From Lonepinella koalarum (GTDB lineage Bacteria; Pseudomonadota; Gammaproteobacteria; Enterobacterales; Pasteurellaceae): DNA of 64,000 nucleotides. The notes beneath the pieces are model-generated. The model saw only the letters and a list, made by a program, of their open reading frames with translations. It was not told where the DNA came from and made no database searches. Shown here in pieces: positions 7,890 to 16,186 of this stretch. Made by a program: the position numbers and the translations under genes. Location of the stretch: the NCBI RefSeq assembly GCF_004565475.1, contig NZ_SRHX01000008.1, positions 1 to 64,000 on the forward strand. The letters are read 5' to 3'. How positions within the stretch are numbered: position 1 is the stretch's first letter; each line of letters starts with the position of its first letter.

Positions 7890-9338
7890 TCACAATCCAT
7901 AACCCAATAATTGGAACCAAGTGAAAATAGATATACAAATTAACGTTGCACCAATAAAGCAAGTAATCAACCCATATTTCATTTGATCCATGACACTAAA
8001 ATAGCCTGTCGCAAAGTAAATAGTATTTACTTTAGAATGTGGGGGTAATGTGATGGTGTAAGTGAGTGTAAAGGACGCTGCTAAGGCTAATGTCACAGGA
8101 TCCATTCCCATTGTTTTGGCTAAAGCAATAATAGCTGGAATTAAAATGGTCGTTTTAACCGTTTTACTGGTAAAAATTAAATGGCTATACATACAAATAA
8201 AGATGACGATGATATACACCAGATAAATATTCATCTGCTCAAGGCCTAATCCATACACCATTTTTGAAATTAACCATTGGGCACTCTGTGTTGATTCAAG
8301 GGTGTTACCTGCGGCATAAGCCCCAGCAGCAAAAATCATGAGCTCCCATTTTATTTTTGCTTCAGACCAATTAAGTAAACCAATTTTTGGCATTAAACAA
8401 AGTACAGCAGCGATTACCGCAGTCATATACACACTGATTTTGAAACCAAATAATGCTTTATGATAGGATTCTGTCGCCCAAAGGAAAACCGCAAGTAAAA
8501 AAATAAACATTGCTTTTTTCTCGTTTAGAGTGAATGCACCTAATCGTTGACGTTCTTCTTTTAATGTGACTAACGCTCTTTCAAAATCTATTTCGTCTTT
8601 AAATTTAAATAACTTCAATCCTACCCAAAAAGAGAGCATCATACCAAAGAAAGAAATAGGGAATGAAGCAATAAGCCAATCCATATAACCAATGTTTCCA
8701 CCTGCTTGTTGATTAATGAAACCAACAGCAATAATATTACCTGCTGTTCCTGTCATTACCCCCGATGTAGCAATAGCATCAGCTTGTACCCCTTGCAACA
8801 TCATGACTTTACCAAAGTTACTTTTACCTGGTACGGCTTTGTAAATTTCTAATAAAATCATACAAATTGGCACCATTAGACTGGCTCGGGCTGTTGTTGA
8901 CGGCACAAAAAAGACAATACTAAAATTAATTAGAATCAGTACAATTAAGGCTTTTTTCGGTGTTTGCCCAAAAGTCGTAATCATCCATAAAGCAAAACGG
9001 CGAGCAATATTCGATTTAATCATGGCAGATGTTAAGACAAACGCAGAAACCATTAACCAGATAACATCAAACCCCAGAGTGGCAAAAACTTCTTTTTCTT
9101 TGGCGACGGTACCAGAAAGGGGCAATAAAATAATAATTATCATAGACGTCAAATAGATAGGTAAAGCACCACTTACCCATAACATCAATGCTGCACAGAA
9201 AATAGCTAATGCCTTTTTTCCTTCTAATGTCAAACCGTCGGGGGTAGGCATAAACATTAATGCACAAAAAATCACAATCGCTAACGGAATGCCTAATTTT
9301 TTCAACCAAGAAGATTGAGAAGAAGATGTCGTTTCCAT
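7890..9338 (-). CDS. DASS-family (SLC13) anion/dicarboxylate transporter
   Basis: A 482-residue inner-membrane protein with about 12 to 14 hydrophobic segments. It has the DASS repeat organisation: a first helical hairpin around VPSTTARASLMVP, GTAGNIIAVGF, and a second around LPPHSKVNTIYFATG, corresponding to the paired S-N-T-like substrate and sodium motifs of this family. Members such as CitT, TtdT and VcINDY move citrate, tartrate, succinate or similar acids by sodium symport or antiport. Substrate unknown here. The start follows GAGGTGACAT. It is divergent from a LysR gene 114 bp away, the likely local regulator. Confidence 0.9.
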   Translation of the reverse strand: METTSSSQSSWLKKLGIPLAIVIFCALMFMPTPDGLTLEGKKALAIFCAALMLWVSGALPIYLTSMIIIILLPLSGTVAKEKEVFATLGFDVIWLMVSAFVLTSAMIKSNIARRFALWMITTFGQTPKKALIVLILINFSIVFFVPSTTARASLMVPICMILLEIYKAVPGKSNFGKVMMLQGVQADAIATSGVMTGTAGNIIAVGFINQQAGGNIGYMDWLIASFPISFFGMMLSFWVGLKLFKFKDEIDFERALVTLKEERQRLGAFTLNEKKAMFIFLLAVFLWATESYHKALFGFKISVYMTAVIAAVLCLMPKIGLLNWSEAKIKWELMIFAAGAYAAGNTLESTQSAQWLISKMVYGLGLEQMNIYLVYIIVIFICMYSHLIFTSKTVKTTILIPAIIALAKTMGMDPVTLALAASFTLTYTITLPPHSKVNTIYFATGYFSVMDQMKYGLITCFIGATLICISIFTWFQLLGYGL

Positions 9339-9422
9339 ATGTCACCTCATATTATTAAAAAGTCACAAGGAAGTATAATGACCTTTACAAGATAAGAATA
9401 TTTTTATTATTATATGAATACC

Positions 9423-9437
9423 ATAAAATAATTTTAT
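9423..9437. promoter_or_regulatory. AT-rich palindrome in the LysR/DASS intergenic region
   Basis: ATAAAATAATTTTAT is symmetric except at its centre and lies just before the LysR start, in the 114-bp divergent spacer. LysR proteins bind such interrupted palindromes (T-N11-A) to repress themselves and activate the divergent gene. This is inference from position; in an AT-rich spacer chance symmetry is not negligible. Confidence 0.35.
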
Positions 9438-9452
9438 AGCTTAGGTGAGTAA

Positions 9453-10349
9453 ATGAACTTTTCTCAACTTGAAACCTTTTTGGTGCTTGCACAAACGCTA
9501 AGCATTACTAAAACTGCAGAAAAAACCTTTTGTACACAACCAGCTGTCAGTATAAAAATACGCAACTTAGAACAACAGTTGAATACCTTATTATTTGAAC
9601 GGATTAATAATCGTTTATTTTTGACTGAACAAGGAAGAATCTACCAAAAATATGTACGACAGGCTCTCAATTTATTGGAAACCGCCAAAACACATTTAGA
9701 TCAATTCAACGATCCTACTCAAGGCAATATTAAGTTAGGAGCAAGCCATTTTGTTGGGGTATTCTTCTTACCACAATTAATGGCAAATTATAAAAAATCC
9801 TATCCTAATGTAAACATATCGTTAGATATATCTTCATCTCAACAATTAATTCAAAAATTGGCAGATCATCAACTTGACTTATTAATAATGTCCGATCAAA
9901 TTTATTTTGATCCACACAAGTATGAGTTAAAAACTTTTCTTGATGATGAGTTAATTTTAATCGTACCAAATGATCATTGGCTTGCCACCGAAAAAGGTTG
10001 TACCTTTGATTCGCTTAGAAATGAAACATTGTTAACAAAACAAGAACATTCAAACACTCGCTTATTTTTAGAGAAACGGATCCATCAAAAGGATAAAATA
10101 ATGCCTAAATTACTCGAAATAAACAGCCTAGAAGGTATAAAACAAGGAGTTATCTATGGTCTAGGTATTGGAATTATTCCGAAAATTGCGGTAAAAAATG
10201 AATTAAAATTTGGGTTAATTAAAGAAGTGAAAGTTGTCGATATTGAATTTAATCGCAAAATTTGTTTTGTTCACCAAAAAGACAAGTATCTTTCTCCGAC
10301 AATTCGTCAATTTTTAGATTATTTGGTGAAAGTTAATATTGTTGTGTGA
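9453..10349 (+). CDS. LysR-type transcriptional regulator
   Basis: A 298-residue regulator. Residues 1-60 form the winged helix-turn-helix (FSQLETFLVLAQTLSITKTA, then QPAVSIKIRNLEQQLNTLLF), joined by a linker helix to a periplasmic-binding-protein-like effector domain from about residue 88. The ATG follows TTAGGTGAGTAA. It is divergently placed against the DASS transporter-phosphatase pair, the usual layout in which a LysR protein senses the transported acid and activates the divergent operon. The effector is unknown. Its transcript ends at the shared terminator before uxuA. Confidence 0.92.
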   Translation: MNFSQLETFLVLAQTLSITKTAEKTFCTQPAVSIKIRNLEQQLNTLLFERINNRLFLTEQGRIYQKYVRQALNLLETAKTHLDQFNDPTQGNIKLGASHFVGVFFLPQLMANYKKSYPNVNISLDISSSQQLIQKLADHQLDLLIMSDQIYFDPHKYELKTFLDDELILIVPNDHWLATEKGCTFDSLRNETLLTKQEHSNTRLFLEKRIHQKDKIMPKLLEINSLEGIKQGVIYGLGIGIIPKIAVKNELKFGLIKEVKVVDIEFNRKICFVHQKDKYLSPTIRQFLDYLVKVNIVV

Positions 10350-10420
10350 TACCGTATTAGATATTATGAAAACAAAATAAAAGTAACTAACCACGACCAC
10401 AAAAAATAGATTTAAAATTC

Positions 10421-10454
10421 ACCGCGGTTTCTTCAACTTAACTAAAACCGCGGT
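10421..10454. terminator. Bidirectional terminator between LysR and uxuA
   Basis: ACCGCGGTTT (10421-10430) and AAACCGCGGT (10445-10454) form a perfect 10-bp stem. The genes on either side converge, so the hairpin can serve both. The arm resembles the uptake signal but reads CGCGG and does not match its core. Confidence 0.75.
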
Positions 10455-10472
10455 CAAATTTTCGTCAATATT

Positions 10473-11657
10473 TTACATTTCAAAATACACTTTCTTCAAC
10501 GCCAATTCCAATCCACGAAACTCCGCCAAACCACGCAACCGCCCAATAGCGGAATAACCCGGATTGGTTTTTTTCTGCAAATCATCCAGCATTTGATGAC
10601 CGTGATCGGGACGCATTGGGATTAATCTCGTGTCGCCATTGGCTTTGTGGCGATATTCTTCCGCAAGTAAGGCTTTTACTACGCCGAACATATCCACGTC
10701 CCCTGCCAAATGATCCGCTTCGTGGAAACTTAACGGATTATCTTCTCGTTGGGTGGCACGCAAATGAGCGAAGTAAATCCGATCGGCAAAACGTTCGGTC
10801 ATTGCAACTAAATCGTTGTCAGGACGAACACCGTAAGAGCCTGTACACATCGTAAAACCATTGGCAGCCAAAGGTTGCGTGTCCACATACCATTGCATAT
10901 CGTCAATAGTGGATACAATGCGTGGTAGGCCTAAAATCGGGCGTGGTGGATCGTCAGGGTGAACCGCCATACGAATCCCGACTTCTTGTGCCACGGGTAT
11001 AATTTCGTTTAAGAAATACGCCAAGTGAGTACGGAATTTTTCAGGGGTAATGCCGTTGTAGCGATCCAGTTGAGCCTGAAATTCTTCCAATGTGTAGCCT
11101 TCTTCTGCCCCTGGTAACCCTGCAATAATGTTTTTGGTGAGCGTCGCAATGTCGTCTGCTGTCATTTGTTCAAAATAGGATTGGGCTTGTTGACGTTCTT
11201 CTTCAGTGTAAGTCCGCTCCGCATTCGGACGTTTTAAAATATGCAATTCAAATGCCGCAAAGGCAATATGATCAAATCGCAATGCCTTTGAACCGTCTGG
11301 CATTTCATAAGCTAAATCGGTTCTCGTCCAGTCCAACACGGGCATAAAATTGTAGCAAACCGTATCAATCCCACATTGAGCGAGATTGCGTAAGGTCTGT
11401 TTATAATTATCAATCCACGTTTGAAAATGGCCTGTTTGGGTTTTGATTTCTTCGTGAACTGGCACGCTTTCTACTACTGACCACGAAAGCCCAGCTTGCT
11501 CAATCACGGTTTTGCGTTTTTCAATTTCGTCCACTGTCCACACTTGCCCATTGGAGATATGATGCAAAGCCGTTACAATACCTGTTGCCCCTGCTTGGCG
11601 GATGTCGGAAAGGGAAACGGGATCATTAGGGCCGTACCAACGCCATGTTTGTTCCAT
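10473..11657 (-). CDS. uxuA: Mannonate dehydratase
   Basis: A 394-residue TIM-barrel enzyme that converts D-mannonate to 2-keto-3-deoxy-D-gluconate, the fourth step of glucuronate breakdown. The N-terminus [11 protein letters not shown] and segments around [23 protein letters not shown] and RPDHGHQM are hallmarks of UxuA and contain the conserved metal-binding His, Cys, Asp residues. Length equals the E. coli enzyme (394). ATG follows AAGGAGTTATCT. It lies 20 bp downstream of uxuR on the same strand, so the regulator and enzyme form an operon divergent from the rest of the uronide genes. Confidence 0.97.
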   Translation of the reverse strand: MEQTWRWYGPNDPVSLSDIRQAGATGIVTALHHISNGQVWTVDEIEKRKTVIEQAGLSWSVVESVPVHEEIKTQTGHFQTWIDNYKQTLRNLAQCGIDTVCYNFMPVLDWTRTDLAYEMPDGSKALRFDHIAFAAFELHILKRPNAERTYTEEERQQAQSYFEQMTADDIATLTKNIIAGLPGAEEGYTLEEFQAQLDRYNGITPEKFRTHLAYFLNEIIPVAQEVGIRMAVHPDDPPRPILGLPRIVSTIDDMQWYVDTQPLAANGFTMCTGSYGVRPDNDLVAMTERFADRIYFAHLRATQREDNPLSFHEADHLAGDVDMFGVVKALLAEEYRHKANGDTRLIPMRPDHGHQMLDDLQKKTNPGYSAIGRLRGLAEFRGLELALKKVYFEM

Positions 11658-11677
11658 AGATAACTCCTTATAATTTA

Positions 11678-12433
11678 TTAATTTAACCCCACTGACACAG
11701 GATTCACATTAAACAAAAAACCATCAAAATTCGGATCTTCTACATCCGAGAGTTCAAACAGTTTTTGTTTTACGTTTTCCAAATGTTGCCACATGGCTTT
11801 TTTCGCCAGTGCAGGATCTTTTCGTTGTATGCTGGTTAAAATCGCTTCGTGATCTTTTAACCACATTTGGCGATATTTATGATCGCTAATATGTAAATGT
11901 AAGCCTTTCCACATCGGATTATTGCGGTATTTCCACAGTTCTTTTTGCAGATTGATTAATACTTCATTTTGGGTAATTTCCGCAATAGCACTGTGAAATT
12001 CTTCATCTTCGGAATAATCTTCATCATTTTGCTCAAGAGTAATTCGCTCACGACTTAAAATATCTTTTAAGCGTAAAATATCATTGCGGCTCGCCTGAAT
12101 CGCCGCAAATTCTGCAATGCTACTTTCTACCAATTGTCGAGCTTGTAATAATTCGAAAGGCCCCACATCCGCATATTCATAGTTATCATCATTTTGTGCC
12201 ATTACTTTAGGTGAAGCGATGACATATACACCTGATCCTTTACGCACGGAAACCAGATCGTCTAATTCCAACATAATAATGGCTTCACGGATGACCGTGC
12301 GACTTACATTCATCAGTTCTGCTAAATCACGTTCGGGAGGTAAACGGTCGCCCACTTGATAAACACCATCAACTAGCTGTTGTTTTAATATGGCTCCGAT
12401 TTTTTTATAGGAGCGTGAAATCTCTTGTAGCAT
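11678..12433 (-). CDS. uxuR: GntR/FadR-family regulator of hexuronate genes
   Basis: A 251-residue repressor. Residues 8-75 are the GntR winged helix ([20 protein letters not shown] then [20 protein letters not shown]), and residues 95-235 form an all-helical FCD ligand domain with conserved D/H metal positions ([15 protein letters not shown]). This is the layout of E. coli UxuR and ExuR, which bind fructuronate or galacturonate. The start follows TTAGGAGGAAAT. Its position beside uxuA, plus several ATTGG/CCAAT palindromes in the divergent spacer, supports local regulation and autoregulation. Confidence 0.92.
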   Translation of the reverse strand: MLQEISRSYKKIGAILKQQLVDGVYQVGDRLPPERDLAELMNVSRTVIREAIIMLELDDLVSVRKGSGVYVIASPKVMAQNDDNYEYADVGPFELLQARQLVESSIAEFAAIQASRNDILRLKDILSRERITLEQNDEDYSEDEEFHSAIAEITQNEVLINLQKELWKYRNNPMWKGLHLHISDHKYRQMWLKDHEAILTSIQRKDPALAKKAMWQHLENVKQKLFELSDVEDPNFDGFLFNVNPVSVGLN

Positions 12434-12470
12434 ATTTCCTCCTAAGTTTTCAAAATCCTTATTAGGTATA

Positions 12471-12487
12471 AATTGGTATAACTAATT
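12471..12487. promoter_or_regulatory. UxuR-like operator before uxuR
   Basis: AATTGGTATAACTAATT is an imperfect palindrome close to the ATTGGTATACCAAT consensus known for E. coli UxuR/ExuR. It lies 38 bp upstream of the uxuR start codon, where binding would autoregulate uxuR-uxuA. The assignment rests on motif similarity. Confidence 0.55.
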
Positions 12488-12557
12488 CGGCATTTTTGTC
12501 TTTTCTTGTTTTATTTTACTTGTTTTTATTATTTAAAAAAGAGAATTTTTATAAAAA

Positions 12558-12573
12558 CGTGATCTACATCACA
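12558..12573. promoter_or_regulatory. CRP-cAMP binding site, uxuR side
   Basis: CGTGATCTACATCACA matches TGTGA-N6-TCACA in nine of ten key positions. It is one of two CRP sites in the uxuR/SDR divergent spacer, implying that both arms of the uronide locus are under catabolite control. Confidence 0.75.
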
Positions 12574-12584
12574 AAAACTTAATT

Positions 12585-12598
12585 ATTGGTGGACCAAT
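12585..12598. promoter_or_regulatory. UxuR-like operator, central
   Basis: ATTGGTGGACCAAT is a palindrome with perfect ATTGG/CCAAT arms, matching the UxuR/ExuR consensus. It sits between the two CRP sites. Confidence 0.6.
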
Positions 12599-12607
12599 TT
12601 TAAGAAA

Positions 12608-12623
12608 TGTGATCTAGTTCACA
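12608..12623. promoter_or_regulatory. CRP-cAMP binding site, SDR side
   Basis: TGTGATCTAGTTCACA has both TGTGA and TCACA half-sites with the canonical six-base spacer. It lies about 105 bp upstream of the SDR start codon, in the range for activation of that operon. Confidence 0.8.
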
Positions 12624-12667
12624 TTTTTTTGTTTCGAAATAGTATAGAATTTTTTATGTTTTTAGCT

Positions 12668-12704
12668 ATAGGTATACCAATTACATAATATTGGACAACC
12701 AGTT
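12668..12704. promoter_or_regulatory. Two UxuR-like operators before the SDR operon
   Basis: TAGGTATACCAATTA (near 12668-12683) keeps the GGTATACC core, and ATTGGACAACCAGTT (12690-12704) keeps ATTGG and an imperfect partner. Both lie just before the SDR ribosome site, a position suited to repression. Spacing of about 22 bp between centres suggests binding on one face of the helix. Confidence 0.5.
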
Positions 12705-12728
12705 CAAAGAAAATTTAGGAGACAACCA

Positions 12729-13577
12729 ATGACAAATATTGCTATGAACCACAATTTTAATAACAAAGTAATTGTAATAACTGGCGCAGGCGGTGTGCTT
12801 TGCGCCTTCTTAGCCAAACAGCTTGCGCATACCAAAGCACATATCGCTTTATTGGATATTAACCTTGATGCTGCAAACCTTGTGGCACAAGAAATTAACC
12901 AAGCAGGTGGCAGTGCGAAAGCCTATCAAACCAATGTGCTGGATTTAGCCAGCATTCAAGCGGTGCGCGATCAAATCGCAGCCGATTTTGGCACTTGCGA
13001 CATTTTAATTAACGGCGCAGGCGGTAATAATCCAAAAGCAACCACAGACAATGAATTTCATACCACTGATTTAGCTGAAGGGGTAAAAACCTTTTTTGAG
13101 CTCGATAAAGCAGGTATTGAGTTCGTATTTAACCTTAACTATCTCGGCACATTGCTTCCTACGCAAGTGTTTGCCAAAGATATGCTTGGTAAAGATGACG
13201 CAAATATCGTCAATATTTCCAGTATGAATGCCTTCACGCCATTAACCAAAATCCCCGCTTATTCAGGTGCGAAAGCAGCAATTAGTAACTTCACGCAATG
13301 GCTGGCGGTGTACTTCTCTAAAGTCGGCATTCGTTGTAATGCAATCGCTCCTGGCTTTTTAGTCAGTAATCAAAATCGTGCATTGTTATTTGATCAAGAC
13401 GGCAAACCAACCGCACGCGCCAATAAAATTCTCACCAACACACCAATGGGTCGCTTTGGTGAACCAGAAGAGTTGCTTGGTGCATTGCTCTTTTTAATTG
13501 ATAGCCAATATGCCAGCTTTGTAAATGGCGTGGTTGTACCTGTTGATGGCGGATTCTCAGCCTATAGCGGAGTTTAA
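12729..13577 (+). CDS. SDR-family oxidoreductase, probable D-fructuronate reductase
   Basis: A 282-residue short-chain dehydrogenase. The nucleotide-binding turn reads TGAGGVLC, the NAG-equivalent is NGAGG, and the catalytic set is S (VNISSMN), Y and K (PAYSGAKAA). A C-terminal VPVDGGFSAYSGV is typical. E. coli uses the unrelated long-chain enzyme UxuB for fructuronate to mannonate; no uxuB is in this locus, while every other step from glucuronate to KDG is, so this SDR is the natural candidate. H. influenzae has a similar SDR next to its uxuA genes. It starts the operon behind TTAGGAGACAACC. NAD(H) rather than NADP(H) use is not decided from sequence. Confidence 0.85.
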   Translation: MTNIAMNHNFNNKVIVITGAGGVLCAFLAKQLAHTKAHIALLDINLDAANLVAQEINQAGGSAKAYQTNVLDLASIQAVRDQIAADFGTCDILINGAGGNNPKATTDNEFHTTDLAEGVKTFFELDKAGIEFVFNLNYLGTLLPTQVFAKDMLGKDDANIVNISSMNAFTPLTKIPAYSGAKAAISNFTQWLAVYFSKVGIRCNAIAPGFLVSNQNRALLFDQDGKPTARANKILTNTPMGRFGEPEELLGALLFLIDSQYASFVNGVVVPVDGGFSAYSGV

Positions 13578-13578
13578 A

Positions 13579-14391
13579 ATGCAAGAGTTTCAACCTAAAC
13601 ATAACATTATTGTGTGTGTGGATTCCGATGGTTGCGTAATGGATACGATGAATATTAAGCATTACGAATGTTTCGGGCCTATTGCCGTTGATGTATTTCA
13701 AATTACCGATCGCGAACGCTTTTTAACAATTTGGAATAAAGTGAATTTATTTTCTGCCACGCGTGGAACAAATCGTTTTAACGGTTTAATTTTTACCTTA
13801 CAAGAATATGGCTATAACAAAGATTTTAGCCAATTAACCCAATGGGTAAAAACAACCAATGAATTATCTAACGGTTCATTAAAACGTGAAATTGAAAAAA
13901 ATTCTAGCCCTGATTTATTACTTGCTTTGCAGTGGTCGGAACAAGTCAATAGTGCTATTAAGAATTTAACAATGGAAAATGCATTATTTAAAAATGCAGG
14001 TCGATCATTGGCTATATTAAAAAACTTTGCTGATATTGCGGTGGTGAGTTCTGCCAATAATGAAGCGATTGAAAAAGAGTGGTCGGAATATGATGTTCTT
14101 CAATATACCGATTTAGTTTTTGGACAAAATGAAGGTTCAAAAGCACACTGCTTGAAATTGATTAAACAATTAGGTTATAAAAAAGTGTTAATGGTCGGGG
14201 ATTCCCCAGGGGATTATTCTGCAGCACAAAAAGCAAATACTTATTTTTATCCAATTTTATTTAATTTTGAAAATGAATCTTGGGATAAATTGGTACTAGA
14301 AGCTTTCGGAAAGTTGAAATTTAATTTATTCGATGAAAACTATGCTAATGAATTATTACAAGCATTCAATCAGAATCTTAATCAACATTAA
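13579..14391 (+). CDS. HAD-superfamily hydrolase, putative sugar phosphatase
   Basis: A 270-residue cytoplasmic protein. The start is ATG 13579, one base after the SDR stop; a longer frame from 13525 lies inside the SDR gene and has no ribosome site. HAD motif I is VCVDSDGCVMDT (nucleophile D15, acid D17), motif II VVSSAN, motif III lysine around GSKAHC, motif IV VGDSPGDY. The order and a helical cap between residues 25 and 145 define a C1-cap phosphatase. In this context it may remove phosphate from a sugar-1-phosphate or recycle a dead-end phosphorylated uronate. The substrate is unknown. Confidence 0.85.
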   Translation: MQEFQPKHNIIVCVDSDGCVMDTMNIKHYECFGPIAVDVFQITDRERFLTIWNKVNLFSATRGTNRFNGLIFTLQEYGYNKDFSQLTQWVKTTNELSNGSLKREIEKNSSPDLLLALQWSEQVNSAIKNLTMENALFKNAGRSLAILKNFADIAVVSSANNEAIEKEWSEYDVLQYTDLVFGQNEGSKAHCLKLIKQLGYKKVLMVGDSPGDYSAAQKANTYFYPILFNFENESWDKLVLEAFGKLKFNLFDENYANELLQAFNQNLNQH

Positions 14392-14409
14392 AATAATAGG
14401 AGATAAGAA

Positions 14410-16170
14410 ATGTCTGTCGATTTAAAAGCCAAACCCTTTTATTTAACGGATGAAGATATTCAATGGGTAGAAAAAACCATTGCAAATATGAGCCTTGAAG
14501 AAAAAATTGGGCAATTATTTGTCAATATGGGCTCAAGCCGTGATGAACAATATTTAAAAGATGTCGTAAATAAATATCATATTGGCGCAGTGCGTTATAA
14601 CCCTGCAAGCGCTGCTGAAGTGTATGAACAAAACCGTATTTTACAAGAAAATAGCAAAATTCCGTTGTTAATTTCTGCCAATATTGAAGCTGGTGGCAAT
14701 GGCGCTTGCACAGACGGCACAGAAATTGGCGTGCAAGTGAAAATTGCTTCAACCAATGATCCAAAATGGGCTTATGAAATGGGACGTGTGGGCGGCTTAG
14801 AAGCAGCTGCTGTCGGCTGTAACTGGTGTTTTGCCCCGATTGTGGATATTAACTACAACTGGCGTAACCCGATTATATCTAACCGCGCCTTTAGTCAAAA
14901 TCCTGATCAAGTGTTAGAAATGGCACTTGCCTATATAAAAGGGGTGCAAGAGCACGGCATTTTACCTGCGGCAAAACACTTCCCAGGCGACGGCGTTGAT
15001 GAACGCGATCAACATTTATCATTCAGCATTAACAGCTTTTCTTGCGAAGAATGGGATAAAACTTTCGGCAAAGTTTATCAAGGTTTAATTGATGCTGGTT
15101 TACCCTCTATTATGGCAGGGCATATTCATCAGCCCGCCTATGAAAAACATTTTAATCCAAATTTAACCGATGAAGAATGTTTACCAGCCACATTATCCAA
15201 AGGGCTGATTACCGATTTATTACGTGGGAAATTAGGTTTTAATGGATTAGTGGTAACCGATGCCAGCCATATGGTTGCAATGACTTCATCAATGAAACGT
15301 AGCGAAATGTTACCAACCAGTATTGCCGCAGGTTGTGATCTGTTTTTATTCTTCAACGATCCTGATGAAGATTTCCAATATATGTTAGACGGTTATAAAA
15401 ATGGCATTATTACCGAACAACGTTTAACTGATGCACTAAGTCGTATTTTAGCTTTAAAAGCAAAATTAGGTTTACATAAAAAAGCCAAAACCGAAATTCT
15501 ACAGCCAAAAGAACAAGCACTTGCACAAATTGGTCTGGCTGAAAATAAAGCTATTTTTAGTGAAGTTGCCGATCGTGCGATTACTTTAGTTAAACATAAA
15601 CAAGATATTTTCCCAATTACCCCCAATAAATATCCGCGTATTTTATTAGTGGATATTAAAGGTGTAGAAGGCGGTTTTGGCAAAATGATCGCAGGGAATA
15701 ATCGAAAAGCAACTGAAGTATTACAAGAACAATTAAGAGAACAAGGTTTTAACGTTGAAATCTTTAAATCACCGATGGAAAACATTGCCCAAATGTCGGG
15801 GGAAGAACAGATTAAAACAATTCGTAGTGTATATGCTGCCAAACGCCCAATTTCAGATTTGGTAAATAATTATGATTTGATAATCAATGTGGCAAATGTG
15901 AATGCCAGCACAGGGCAACGAATTATTTGGCCAGCAAGTAAAGGTACACCTGATATTCCTTTTTATGTACACGAAATTCCAACCATTTTTGTTTCGGTAC
16001 AATGCCCATTCCATTTAGCCGATGTGCCACAAATGAAAACTTATATTAACGCCTATGATTCCAAACCAGCCACATTAGCGAAATTAGTGGAAAAACTAAT
16101 GGGCAAATCGGAATTTAAAGGAATTAGCCCTGTTGATGTTTTCTGTGGGTTTAACGATACACATATCTAA
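14410..16170 (+). CDS. Glycoside hydrolase family 3 enzyme, NagZ-like, cytoplasmic
   Basis: A 586-residue two-domain GH3 protein without signal peptide. The barrel domain has the substrate-binding KHFPGDG (189-195), followed by D200 and H202 at the spacing of the Asp-His catalytic dyad that defines the NagZ (beta-N-acetylhexosaminidase) branch, and the nucleophile D284 in VVTDASHM. Residues from about 370 on form an alpha/beta sandwich domain, as in the long Gram-positive NagZ proteins. Beta-glucosidases of GH3 lack the dyad. Sitting between HAD and a GPH transporter in a uronate locus, it should cleave an imported uronic acid-containing glycoside. Some dyad-type enzymes act as phosphorylases, which would fit the HAD neighbour. 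SD is AGGAGATAAGAA. Confidence 0.88.
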   Translation: MSVDLKAKPFYLTDEDIQWVEKTIANMSLEEKIGQLFVNMGSSRDEQYLKDVVNKYHIGAVRYNPASAAEVYEQNRILQENSKIPLLISANIEAGGNGACTDGTEIGVQVKIASTNDPKWAYEMGRVGGLEAAAVGCNWCFAPIVDINYNWRNPIISNRAFSQNPDQVLEMALAYIKGVQEHGILPAAKHFPGDGVDERDQHLSFSINSFSCEEWDKTFGKVYQGLIDAGLPSIMAGHIHQPAYEKHFNPNLTDEECLPATLSKGLITDLLRGKLGFNGLVVTDASHMVAMTSSMKRSEMLPTSIAAGCDLFLFFNDPDEDFQYMLDGYKNGIITEQRLTDALSRILALKAKLGLHKKAKTEILQPKEQALAQIGLAENKAIFSEVADRAITLVKHKQDIFPITPNKYPRILLVDIKGVEGGFGKMIAGNNRKATEVLQEQLREQGFNVEIFKSPMENIAQMSGEEQIKTIRSVYAAKRPISDLVNNYDLIINVANVNASTGQRIIWPASKGTPDIPFYVHEIPTIFVSVQCPFHLADVPQMKTYINAYDSKPATLAKLVEKLMGKSEFKGISPVDVFCGFNDTHI

Positions 16171-16186
16171 TTTATAGGAGCTTTAT

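Noticed and set aside
10421-10454. Terminator arms as uptake signals
   Set aside because: The arms read ACCGCGGT, not the ACCGCACTT core.
13525-13578. Longer N-terminus for the HAD protein
   Set aside because: The extra 18 codons lie inside the SDR gene in another frame and have no ribosome site, while ATG 13579 follows GCGGAGTTTAAA.
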